Positions 10,330 to 21,829 of a stretch of 64,000 bases of DNA are shown here, in pieces. Position numbers and translations under genes: made by a program. The DNA is taken from the NCBI GenBank assembly GCA_026724425.1, contig JAIUCV010000011.1, positions 11,925,501-11,989,500 of the forward strand, written 5' to 3'. Under the pieces are notes generated by a model. That model was given only the letters and a program-made list of their open reading frames with translations, was not told the origin of the DNA and made no database searches. Numbering within the stretch: position 1 is the stretch's first letter; each line of letters starts with the position of its first letter. The DNA comes from Erythrophleum ivorense. Its lineage: Eukaryota > Streptophyta > Magnoliopsida > Fabales > Fabaceae.

Positions 10330-13041
10330 TGTAATAACCTGATTATATATATCAGAATCTAATTGTATAAAGACTATTGAAGTTTATGCTTAGATCTATT
10401 GGTAGCCATAGACCTCATCATCTTCAGTGTTGCAAGTTTGAGTCTCTGGTGGACATTTGCCTAATTTTTTTCCCATTTTAGATTACTCTTTTGTTTCACT
10501 AAAACTACCCTTCTATAGTGTTATGAAGAGGTGGGCTTTTGGGTATTTCACTTCCCTATTTTTCAGCTACACTACTCCTTACCACAACTTATCTGTTCAA
10601 TCAGAAAATCAAAGGAAGGTCAGCCTGAATTATCAGCCCTTGCTTCTAGTTCCTTTTGTTGTCACTGGACTTCTCCTTGCTTCTGTTTTACATGTATGCC
10701 TTTGTTCATATTGCCATGGCTTGTTGTAGAAGCTAGGCAATTCAAATATTGTGCAACTCCTTTTCTTTAACTCTGTTCTTGTGGTGTTCTTACTTTTTTA
10801 AGTCTTATTGGCTGCTACATTTTATCTATTGCAAACCTGAGACTATTAGGAGCATTTGTTTAACCAAGATAGTGTGAAAGGTGATGCATTTCTGGTCTAA
10901 GACTTTAGTTTTTGTGTTGTTGGAATTGCCTTTAAAATCATTTCCATTTCATGGCTTCTTTGTGTATGATGGCGCCTCTTTTTTTGCTTTAAAAATGGCT
11001 TTGCATTTTTTTCCTCCTCTTCTGATGTGGTTTTTGGTTGCAATGGGGATGAGTGGTGCTATAGGGGAGTTAATCTATGGGTGTTATTTGATTAGATAGG
11101 GGATCGAGAAAAGGTGTTGATTGAAGTACAAAGATTGTGATTAGCTCCATCTTTACTTGTTCCCTTGAATCTCAGTCAACAGAGCCATTTTTAGCGTGTG
11201 GCTATTCTTGTTTTGGAGCTTGGTTAGGGGGGTGATTGTGGAAGTGGGAGGAAGTAAATAGCAATTCTTAGAGCTACATTTTTCTATTTTTTTAATCCTC
11301 CATTGTTGGAAATATTATCACTATATTTAGGGTGGTTGTGGTGTTGTATGAAGCTTATTATTATCAATTAAGATTTACATAAATTCCATAAATTTGTGAA
11401 GCCAAGTTTTGAGGCTTTTGGGACATTAGGACTATTAGAAAATGGGGTTAATTCTTTGAATGTTAAGTGGGGATAGTCTAAGCCATATTAAACGTATATC
11501 TTGCTTTTGTCTGTTTTTATTTATTTATTAATGTCTTAAAACTTTATAGTATTGGGAAAAAATTTTATTATCAAGTAAAGAAAAGCTAAGATCTTCAAGT
11601 TGGGTATTTTAGGAATAAGTTACCTTTTTAGAAATTTTTAAGCCCTTTAAGACACAGTTTATAAGTGATGGTTGATCAAATATAGGAACTAGAGAAGGAA
11701 GATTCATAATGAACAATGCGTGAGATTTTAATAGTTAAAAGAATTGATGTGATATTTAAGTATTAAAAATCTTAATATGGAGGCAATTTGGAGCTATACA
11801 AATGCTAAAATATTGTGAATCGGTGTCATAGGCTACTTAGGGAGTTAGTTGCTACTAAGGAATTAGCAAAAGCTATGATAGGAAGCTTTCCTGTATCATT
11901 TTAAGAGGTGAGTAAATAATGTCAACGACTATATGCTATATACATATATATACAAATATACCATGCAACTTCATTCAAGGCTTGTGATTAAACAATTTTT
12001 AATTAATTGTATTTATTGTATTAATTATGTTTTTTGTTATTTAGTTATCTAAAAGTTTATTTAAGTAATTTTAGACATTGGAAATATATATATGCTGATG
12101 TTAGAAATCGTTTCTGTTTTACTTTAGGAATTTTGATTCAATCTTCTTGATATCTTTGTAAGCTGAAACACTAATGAGACACATTGTTTATATGTTAGTC
12201 ACGGTGCACTATGATATGTATCCTAGTAAGTAGAGGTGTTGTTAGTCCCATGTGGTTAGCCACCATATGTGGATTTATTTAAATTTTCACTAGTTGATTG
12301 CTTAACATCTATGTTACTTACCATCGCAAGATGTGTGCTCTGCATATGATTTATTTGGTATCGACCAGATGCCCCTATTATATTGATAAATAGTTTTTAT
12401 CAGAAGGTTCATCAATCACTATCTTAAATTTCAAATGATGGATTGTTATTTTAGAAAGAACTTTAATGTAAAATTGTTCTTATGTCTTATAGTTAGTTTT
12501 ATTTACTCACTGAGAATTGATTTATCTTTTTTTGCTTTCAATACTCTTTTCAGATAGTAGAACTGAGCCTGGCCCTTTTTCAATGGCCTATAAGTGTAGT
12601 ACATCCTTGTTTTGGTGAGCTTCACATAAATACTGTGAGGGCATATTTTGATTGTAAATATGTAATTGATTTTATATCATAGTATGTGTGTCATTCCATT
12701 GAATCACAAATAGGTTTTCCCACTCCCAAAAATTGTTGTAACATGGATTATGTTGAAAGTAGATCTTTCCTTAATTGTATTGGTTTTTGCTGGGCTGATT
12801 ATAGAAATTTTGGAAGGCCCAAATTTCAAGGGAGACACTGTAGAAATTTCTATAAAGCCATATGTAATTAATGAAGTTCAATGCCAACGTGATCATAATA
12901 GTTCTCATTAGTTCTATTATTTAGTATTGAATTGTAGGGGTTTTATATGAAATTTTGGTCCAGATTTTTGATTTTGTTAAGCTTATAGAAGAGAAATTTT
13001 TATCTTTCATGCCAGTTACACATTTGGTTCAGGGTGTGACA
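10330..13041 (+). mobile_element. Solo LTR (2.7 kb) of the same chromovirus family as 14385-24569
   Basis: It starts TGTAATAACC and ends GGTGTGACA. It lies inside the LINE endonuclease, where copy 2 (about 62045) is uninterrupted. The flanks GATGA (10325-10329) and AATAA (13042-13046) are decayed versions of a GATAA-like target duplication. Its last about 270 bp align with the reverse complement of the two LTRs of the neighbouring chromovirus (14385-14640 and 21830-22090), which sets orientation and family. It is more diverged than that pair and so probably older. The apparent frames at 10457-11099 are chance. Confidence 0.75.
10400..10445 (+). repeat. tRNA-like A-box/B-box module in the solo LTR
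   Basis: TGGTAGCCATAGACC (10400-10414) and AAGTTTGAGTCT (10434-10445) resemble the internal promoter boxes A and B of a tRNA-derived gene. The same module is found at the equivalent place in both LTRs of the related full-length element. Confidence 0.4.
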
Positions 13042-14384
13042 AATAATATGACTTGTCCTTGGTTAGTTGTTGGTAACTTCAATGACATAAATGGGCTTAG
13101 TGAAAAGAAGGGAGGGGTTCTTATTAATATGATAGAATTCAAAGATGTGGTCTTCTTGACTGAAGTTTTGTTGGCTCTAGATTTACTAGTTAGAACCCAA
13201 ATTACAAAATTTTAAGTGGCTTCTTAAAAGGCTTGAGAGAGCCTTAGGTAATGATAGCTTCATCACTTCTTTCCTTGATTGTGTTATTAGAGTTCTTGCT
13301 CGAGTCAAATTTTCAAACCATTATCCCTTGCTCATCCCTCCTTTTGGCCAACATTTGGGTGGTGGTAAGAATAGACCTTTCAGATTTAAGGCATCTTGGT
13401 TAAGTCACAATGATTTTGAGAATTTTTAAAAAGCTAACTAGAGGAAGGATCTTAACCTCTAAAAAGATTTAAAACTCTTCCAGGGGAAAATCCTAGCTTA
13501 AAACAAAAAGGTCTTTAGGCACATTAGGAATAGGAAGAACTTTATCCTCACTCACATTAAGGGCATTCAAAATAGTTCCTTTTATCCCTATTCTAACTAC
13601 CTAGTGGAGCTAAAACATAGTCTTCAGAATGATTTAAAGGAAACACTTTTTCAAGAAGAAGTCTTAGAGTTTTAAAAGGCTAGAACATTATAGGTTAAAT
13701 AGGGCAACAAGAATACTAAGTATTACCAGGTCAAAATAACAACCAAAATAAGATCAAAATGCTTCACAAGGATAGAAGGTATTGGATAGAGACTATTGAG
13801 GAGCTTCAATCTCATGTTATATTTTCTCTTAAGAAGAAGTCAATTGGACTTATTTAACTACCCTCATTTCTTTAGCTACTATAAACCAATGTGCTCTTAT
13901 TAAGATGGCCAAGTCTATAACTATTAAAAAGATTAAGGAGGCTTCTTTCTCGATGGGGGCCTTTAAAGACTTGGGTCTTAATGGTTTCTCTCCAGTTTTT
14001 TACTAATCTCAATAGGAGGTGTTAGGTCATAGCCTAATTGAATGTTTCATTTATGCTTTCAATAGTTAAGGTTAATAGAACACTTATCATCCTCATCCTT
14101 AAGATTGATGCTCCTAAGTTTATAACATAATTATGCCTTATTTCTCTTTGTAATGTGTCTAATAAGTGTATCATTAAAGTGATTACTAATTGCTTCAAAA
14201 CCCATCCTTGATGTTGTCATTTCTCCCTTTCAATTTAATTTCATCCTTAGGTGATTTATTTAGGATAACATCATTATTGGTAAGGAGATCTTTCATATAA
14301 TGAAGAAAATGAGAGGTAAGGGCTTCTTTGCTATTAAGAGCGATTTAGAGAAGGCATGATAGACTTTGATAAGATTTTATTAAA
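13042..14384 (+). pseudogene. LINE copy 1, part 2: endonuclease C-part and N-part of reverse transcriptase
   Basis: It opens with the endonuclease motif PWLVVGNFNDI (about 13057-13090). It then runs through the linker into reverse transcriptase, with family signs such as LFLFVMCL/SLCNVS-like text, a block ending KPILDVV near 14220, and FFAIKSDLEKA at about 14317-14355. Stops and frameshifts are abundant. It is cut at 14384 by the chromovirus and resumes at 24570. Copy 2 covers the same region at 62050-63450. Confidence 0.8.
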
Positions 14385-17139
14385 TATCACACCTTGAAAC
14401 CACAAGGGTGACCAGTACAAAAGATGAACAGTTTCTCTTCCATAAGTCTATCTAAAACTAAGATTCTGTCAAACATTTAGTGAATATTCCGATAATTCAA
14501 TATCAGATGATAGAACTAAATAAAGAAATTGTGAATTATACAAACACATTTAATTACATGTGGCTTTTATAGAAATTTCAACAGAGTCTTCTTTATAATT
14601 TGGACTTTCCTATATTTCTATAAATCAGCCAACTAACACTAAAACATCAAAAGAGAGTCCTACTACTAATCCAAACTAGTATATAATAATTTCAAAGGGT
14701 AGAGGACCCTATGTATAGTTCAATGAAGCTACATACAAATATACTACAAAACAAAATAATTTCCAAGTGACTTATCAAAATAGGCCCACATAAACTGATG
14801 TATGGCTTTCCAAAAATGAAAGAGGATGACTAATCTTAAGTCATTGAAGAAGGATCAAGTCCAATTCTCCTATCTAAAAAAAATTTGAAATTAGAAAAAG
14901 TAAGTCAAATGCTCAATGAGTAAATAAGGCAAATTATGAGGTATAAGAACACTTTCATATTGAAGTTTTATTCAAAATAGCAATTCACAATTGGAACTTT
15001 AAAAGTAGTGATTAATGAATTCTTCTAATAAAATCATTCATCAAATATAATGGGAAGCATCTAATTGATACCAAATGGATTACACATAGAGCACAGAGCT
15101 CACAAAGTTAAGTAACACAGATGTTAAGCAATTTACTTACAAAAATCAAAACAAATCTGTGTATGGTGACCAACTACACAGGGCTAGTAATACCCCTACT
15201 AGCTGAGGTACATGTCATAGTGCATCATGGCTAACTAATATTATGGTTAGCTATAGGGTCCTAATATAGGTAGCTCCCAGAAGAAAATTGTCTTATACAT
15301 ATTTGCTCAAAGTGAATCAAATTCTTATTTATGTGTACTTATAGTCTGAACATGTAAACAATGTATAACAGTAAATATTCCCATTTGCAGAAAGATTAAA
15401 AAGTTGAAATTTAAAATTTCCATAGTCAACTAAGATGGTTACCATCATGGGTATCCATAATCCCAAATTCCAGAAATTATTTAAATAGACATTCAAATGG
15501 CTAAATAATTAGAAACATATTTAATAAAGTAAATACATTTAATTAAGTAATGTTTAACCATAAACCTTGGAATGAAATTGCATGGTATATATAACATATA
15601 ATTGATATTATTTACTCATCTTTTTAAGATGGCACAGGAAAATTTCCTATCATAGCCCCTACTAACTCTTTAGTTGCGACTAACTCCTTGAATACTTATG
15701 ACATCAATTCACAATATCTCAATATACGAATAACTTTAATGGTAAATCATGAAATTTATCATCTTTATCCAAACACCTAGTCTTAACAAAATTTTTAGGT
15801 ATAGTGATTAATTAGGACCCTCCCACAACACTAGTACAACTTTATTTACCCAAGGTACAATTTCAACACTCTATATGCTATCTATTTCCCTTAACCACTA
15901 CTAACTTGCACAAACTTAATTTGTGACTTTTTTGTTTCCATTTCTAGCTTCTTACTTAGTTAGGTTATCGTTCATGAAGCTTTATCTTAAGGAAGCTAAA
16001 ATTTTCTCAGAAGTGGATGTGTTTCATGGAAATGCCTAATTTAAGGTTCTTGAATTCTCTCTACTTTACAATAAACCATTCCAATATTTTAGCAGTGTAA
16101 GACATAATGGAGTGAACTAAATAACAATAGGCAAAAGTAAAATGTGTGTGTATATATATATAAATTGGCTTAAGGTTATCACCATTTAAAATTTAAAGGA
16201 TCAACCCAATTAACTACTAAACCCATGCTCCCAAAAAATCTCCATAAGTGACTTGAAAGCTTATGAAATATATTTGAATCCCTAATAGAGTATAGAGAGC
16301 TCCATGTACACAAACCACACTAATAATAGCATTAAGGTTTTCTAATATTAAAAAGATACAAAAAATAAAAGTGTAGCCTTTTCAAGATTTTCCACTAATC
16401 TCTTCTCTCCCTACAGATGAATTCTCCTAGCCAAGCAACTAAAGAAAAGGAAAAAAAATAGCTCTACCCCTTTACTACTCAGCTAGTCAAGAATCACAAG
16501 GAAGGAAAGATGGAGTCAAAATAGTCTTATGCATGTCCCTTTCTTGATCCCCATACCAAACCAGCCAAGGCACACACACATGAGCAGCCACACTTCCCCC
16601 CTATTCTCATTGGCCAAGAGATAAAAAGGAGAATGTGCAGAGTAGAAACTCGAGCCATAAAGGAAAAGTAACATGCACCAGCCAAGATTTAGACCTAAGA
16701 GGCAAACTTACATGAAAATCTGCTACCAAAATAGCTCAACCAAGCTTGATTTATAGCAAGTAAGAGACGTACAAAAAATCGAAGCAAGAAAGGAGCAAAG
16801 TTACGATGAAAATAGAGGAAAAAGTGCAGACATTTCTAGTTATCTTTTATTGTTTGCTTTGATAAAAAAGATGGATGCAGGAAAAGGGGACGTGCAACTA
16901 AAGATAGGAAAAGAAAATGACAAAAAACCCATATCTTTAATCATGCAATAAGGGCATTTTTGGTATGGCAAAAAAATGGCCTAAAGGAAGAAAAGAAAAA
17001 AAAAAAAAAGCAATGGCCATCAGAGATTCGAACCTGGGACGCTGAGATGGGGAAGGTTCTTGGCTACCATCAAACCTAAACTTCACTTTTAACTATATCT
17101 ATTAACCTATAAATATACATAAGGATTCAGGTATTTACA
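14385..17139 (-). repeat. 3' LTR of the chromovirus
   Basis: On the plus strand it runs from TATCACACC to GGTATTTACA; on the coding strand this is TGTAAATACC … GGTGTGATA. It aligns along its whole length with 21830-24569, including a shared (TA)n run near 16152. Frames inside are not coding. Confidence 0.9.
17024..17069 (-). repeat. tRNA-like A/B-box module in the 3' LTR
   Basis: On the minus strand TGGTAGCCAAGAACC (17069-17055) is followed about 20 bases later by GGTTCGAATCT (17034-17024), close to the A and B boxes of RNA polymerase III tRNA promoters. An A-rich tract lies just beyond on the plus strand (16986-17009; poly-T on the minus strand). It lies about 70-115 bp inside the LTR start. 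Confidence 0.45.
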
Positions 17140-17152
17140 TTCTCCCCTTTTA
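17140..17152 (-). promoter_or_regulatory. Polypurine tract of the chromovirus
   Basis: The minus strand reads AAAAGGGGAGAA immediately before the 3' LTR start TGTAAATACC. This is the usual plus-strand priming site of LTR retrotransposons. Confidence 0.8.
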
Positions 17153-17199
17153 AGAAAATTTGGTCCCCAAATTTAAGTATATAAACTAACATTAATCCT

Positions 17200-18660
17200 C
17201 AAACAAGTGGGGGTATTTTACATGCATTTCACTTTCTATTTCCCAGGTAGCCTCTTCTTATGTGTGATGGCACCAAAGGACTTTCATAGATGCAATTTCC
17301 TTTGAATATAGCTTCTTAGTCTGCCTCTTTAAAATTGCCACAGAGCCCTCCTCATATGTTAAACTCTCATCTAAATGAATGTCTTAAGTTTGTAGCACAT
17401 AGGAAAGATCAAGTATATACTTTCTTAACATATAAACATGAAACACTGGAATGAAACACTATATGGATATTAGCTAACTCAGGCAGCAAGGCTAAATAGT
17501 AGGCTACTGCTCTAACTCTCTTTAGGATCTCATATAGGCCAATGTATCTTGGGGTTGACTTTCCTATTCTTCCAAATCTAATTACACCCTTAATGGGAGA
17601 CACCCTGAGAAATACATAATCAACAATCATAAACTCCAAGTCACAGCATTGATGGTCTACATACAGTTTTTGTTTGCTCTAAGTTGCCATTACTCTTTCC
17701 TTAATCATTTTTACCTTCTCCAATGCATCTTTCACTAAGTCAAGCCCTAATAGCTTAGCTTATCTAATTTTAAACCATTCGACAGGAGATCTGCATTGTC
17801 TCTCATCTAATGCTTCAAAAGGCACAACCTAAATACTAGCCTAGTAACTGTTATTATAAGCAAATTCTACCAAGGGTAAATAATTATCTTAGCTACCACT
17901 AAAATCCAAAACACATGACCTTAACATATCTTCTATTGTCTGTATAGTCCTCTCTGATTATCCATCAGTCTATGAATGAGAAGTAGTACTAAGATCCAAT
18001 CAAGTACCCATGGCCTCTTGAAAGGTTCTCCAGGATCTAAAAGTGAATTGTGGTCCCCAATCAGAGATAATAGACATAAGAACACCATAAAGTTTCATTA
18101 TCTCATTGAAGTAAAGTTGCGCATTTTAGCAATACTGTAAGTTGTCTTTGCAGGAAGCAAATGCATTGATTTAGTAAGTTTATCAATAATCACTTAAATG
18201 GTGTCATAACCCCTCATTGTTCGAGGCAATCCTATCATAAAATCTATAATAATTCTTTCCTATTTCCCTTCTGGTATCTCCAACCATTGGTGCAATTTTG
18301 TAGGTCTTTAATGTTCAGCCTTTATTTGTTGACACACCAAATAACGAGAAACAAAATCTATTGTATCTTTCTTCATAACTTACCACCAGTACACTTGCTT
18401 CAAGTCTTGATACATTCTTGTAGAACCTAGATATATGGTATACAAAGAGCAATGAGCCTCTTTTATAAGTTCTTTCCTCATATATCACACATTCAGTCAA
18501 TATAGCCATGCACTAGACCACAAAACTCCATCTGAATCTAAGGTAAACTCACTTTTCTTTCCACTTTCAATATCCCCCATCAACTTGCACAATTGTGCAT
18601 TCTCAGCTTGTGCCATTTTCATCCTTTCAAATAGGGAAGAATGAAGTTGTACATGAGCTA
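17200..18660 (-). pseudogene. Chromovirus integrase and C-terminal chromodomain-like region (degenerate)
   Basis: The minus strand contains integrase-like text broken by stops: a region around 18200-18330 leading into VCQQIKAEH, and a core around 17900-18240 with IIDKLTKSMHFLP. A 17409-17639 frame follows that matches the segment after the integrase core in gypsy elements (SPIKGVIRFGRIGKSTPRYIG). The last readable part (17230-17390) includes KVLWCHH and EEATWEIESEM, typical of the chromodomain of Tekay/Del-clade chromoviruses. Function in life is insertion of the element's cDNA into chromatin. Here it cannot be made as one protein because of multiple stop codons. Confidence 0.8.
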
Positions 18661-18879
18661 AAAATATCCCCAATTCTTTAATCTCAAATTGAAGTCATGT
18701 ACCCTTTATCTTATGAAGATATGTAATCAATGGCCTTCTTACTTCTGTAATATGACTCAAACTTCCCATAGAATTTCTGCTTAAGGCATTTGCCACTGTA
18801 TTAGCCTTATCAAGATGATACAAAATAGTGCAATCATAAATCCTTAATAGCTCTATCCACTTCCTTTATCTTAGATTCA

Positions 18880-20300
18880 AATTTCATTATTGGAAGATAT
18901 ATTTAAAGCTTTTGTTATCTGTATAAATCTTACAAGTCTTACCATATAGATAATGCCTCTAAATTTTGAGAGTAAAAACTAGTACAGCCATCTCTAAATC
19001 ATGTGTTGGGTAGTTCTGCTCATATTTCTTGAGTTGCATAGAGGTATAAGTAATCACACAATCATGCTGTATCAACATGCATCCTAAGCCTACTCTGGAA
19101 GCATCACAGTATATGACATAACCCCTAGACCTAGAAGGTAGTGTCAAAACTGGTGCAAAAGTCAAACAATCTTTTAGTTTTGGAAACTCTTTTCACAAGC
19201 CTCAGACCATTAAAACTTCACATTTTTTTTATGTTAATCTTGTCAATGATGCAACTATCTTAGAAAAATCCTTAACAAACTAATGATAATAGCATGCCAA
19301 ACCCAAAAAGCTATGAATCTATATAATAGTAGGGGGTTGCAACCACTTTTGAACTGCTTCCACTTTACTTAGATCTACTTTTACCCCATCCTTTGAAATT
19401 ACATAGCCTAAAAAAGCTATTTCTTCTAGCCAAAGCTAACATTTAAAAAACTTGGCATATAACTGGTGTTCCCTTAACACTTATAACGCCATTCTTAGAT
19501 GTTGCCCATGTTTTTCCCGACTCATAGAATAAACTAAAATGTCATCAATGAAGACAATGACAAATCAATCTAAAAAAGTCTTCAAAACTTGATTTATCAA
19601 ATCCATAAATGCAGCTTGGGCATTAGTTAACCTAAAGGACATCACTAAAAATTCATAATAGCCATACTAAGTTCTGAACACAATTTTAGAGATATCTTCA
19701 CCTCTTATCCTCAACTGATGATAACTCGATTGCAGGTCAATCTTTAAGAAATATTGAGCCCCTTGCAACTGATCAAATAGATAATCTATATGAGACAAAG
19801 GATATTTATTCTTCATTGTCACTTTGTTCAGCTATTTGTAATACATACATAAACCGAGCCCTGGCAATCGTTTCTCAAGAACCTTCAAGCTTATAAAGCT
19901 GATATTAAGTATTTGGTACTTTACTTCAATCACCCTAGATAATGAAAGGAGGTTCACCTGAAAAGTTATATCTCACTAACTTAAGATGGTAATCCCAGAT
20001 TGCATGGCAAGAAGCTAGCTAGTCCATTCTGAGTATCGCATTAAAATCGACTATCACAAGTAGTATTAGATCAGCTGATGTCTTCTGATCTACCATAGTA
20101 ATCACACATGTCTTATACACTTGATCAACTACTATAGATTCCCCCATTGGGGTTGCAACTTGTAGTGGGTAATCTAAGTTTTCATGATCTCTACCAAATT
20201 TCTTCGCAAAGTATGGAAATATGTAGGAATATGTAAAGCCAGAATCAAATAATGCATGTGCATCATGTGAACAAATTGTGAGTGTACATTTCACCACGGC
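18880..20300 (-). pseudogene. Chromovirus protease, reverse transcriptase and RNase H (degenerate)
   Basis: Read from 20297 downward. Protease has the catalytic motif ALFDSG (about 20247) and FNAILRMD at its end. Reverse transcriptase follows, with the active-site block FVIVFIDDILVYS at about 19530-19570 (FIDD is the usual gypsy form). RNase H follows at 19165-18959, with VIYCDASRVGLGCML and YPTHDLEMAVLVFTLKI. The protease frame (92 codons) and RNase H frame (68 codons) are open, but stops separate them and break the reverse transcriptase. The domain order confirms Ty3/gypsy. Confidence 0.85.
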
Positions 20301-20339
20301 CTTGGATGCCTATGCATCCTATCTATTCAAAGCAAAAAT

Positions 20340-21620
20340 TTGAAGTTGACTACGACCTGTAGTTATCTAATATCTACCTACAATTGTCCCACTACTACTA
20401 CCTCTACCACTCTGAACTATAACTATACCAATAGACTGAGCACTTACTGATGATTGCATCACTAATCAAACTAACCCCTAACTGAACTCAAGGTAACGCT
20501 GAAGGAAATCTTTCAACCAAATGCTTAATCTACCCACAATGAAAACATGATCCCATTTCCCTATGGCATGGCCCAAAATGCATCTTCCTACAAAGAGAAC
20601 AAGGTCTTCTATCCTGATAAGACTAAGTAGGAACTGAGGAAGGTGCAGCCCCAATACTCCCAAAAGGTGCTCTATACCTGACAATGCCCGCAGTAAATGG
20701 AGTCGAAGATCTTGAGAAAGTCTGACCAGCTCTTTGATAACTCTGAGGTCTAAGCCTATGAGAAGATCTATTTACAAAAGAACTACCTCTAAATTTTCCA
20801 TCATTACCATGCTTCCTCTTTCTCTAAGAGGTATCATCCTCTTTATCCTTCATCTCTATCATTTATAGACAATCTATAGTAGTTGAATAAGAAGGAAACA
20901 AATTTATTTGTATAGCTGCTACTCTGTACAATGATTAGAGTAACCCATTCACAAACATCTTGATTCTATCCCTCTTAGTAGAGACTAAATATGGGGCATA
21001 TCAAGATAACTAAGTGAAACAAATATCGTTCTCAGAGATGCTCATGCTTAGAATTTGTCTCAAAACATTAAACTCTCTAGCTTTGGCATCACAAACACTT
21101 TGTTATAAGAAACAATCTGTGAAGAGTCTCTTAAATTCTTCCCACAACTTTAAGGGCGATGGAACTAGCCTTTCACCTAACTAAGTCTTGAATTAAACTC
21201 TACTGATTTTGCACTTGGGCAACATAAAGCTCTGCATATCTTCTCAATGCCATTTATAAATTGTCAGAGGTCCTCCTAACTATTTGTTCCAGAATAAGTG
21301 GGAGGTTTAACTTCAAAAATTGAGAAAAAGTCACTGGAACCTCTCTTTCCTCTATAACAACTTAAGGCTTCACTAGTCTTGGCTAAACTAATAGTGCAAC
21401 TTCCTTTGGGGGTTGAAGAGGTTCTACTCTATCTTTGGGTGAAGCCTGCCTGGAGGGTTTAATAGTCCCATGACCCCTACCCCAACCTTGGCCACAACCT
21501 TGAGTTGGCAGGGTAGTTTGTAAAGCCATTGCACTTGTAGAAGCCTCATCTATAGTAGCTAGTCTATTAACTGAACAAATTCTAGGGGGCATCCTTACTC
21601 TATAAATAAACAACAACATT
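20340..21620 (-). pseudogene. Chromovirus gag (degenerate)
   Basis: The N-terminal part is open at 21619-21383 (78 codons, with a GQGWGRGHG stretch). A retrotransposon gag region continues to about 20870, broken by stops. A zinc-knuckle region at about 20540-20610 includes CSLCRKMHFGPC and CFHCG, the paired cysteine/histidine pattern common in gypsy gag proteins. Gag would form the virus-like particle and bind element RNA. Confidence 0.75.
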
Positions 21621-21810
21621 CAAAACATTCTCAAAATTCGAGTCTTAAAGTGAGTAAACATCATATTTAGCAAGGCCAATAGACTTAGAGGAAAAGTATT
21701 AGAACATCATACAAGGCCTTTGATGACATCTTAATTAATTATACTTGATTACATAATAATAATTGAGATCCCACTAAAGAACATTTGGTCCACAGGACCA
21801 CAGAAAGACC

Positions 21811-21825
21811 TAAGCTCTGATACCA
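21811..21825 (-). promoter_or_regulatory. Primer-binding site (initiator tRNA-Met)
   Basis: The minus strand reads TGGTATCAGAGCTTA, four bases after the end of the 5' LTR. The first 12 bases are the standard site for initiator methionine tRNA in plant LTR retrotransposons. Confidence 0.9.
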
Positions 21826-21829
21826 ATTT

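Noticed and set aside
10457..11099. Overlapping 72-90 codon frames
   Set aside because: They lie in the solo LTR and have no counterpart in the two other LTRs of the family.
17024..17034. Possible tRNA gene (GATTCGAACC)
   Set aside because: Only A- and B-box-like words are present. There is no cloverleaf with acceptor and anticodon stems, so it is reported as a tRNA-like module in an LTR.
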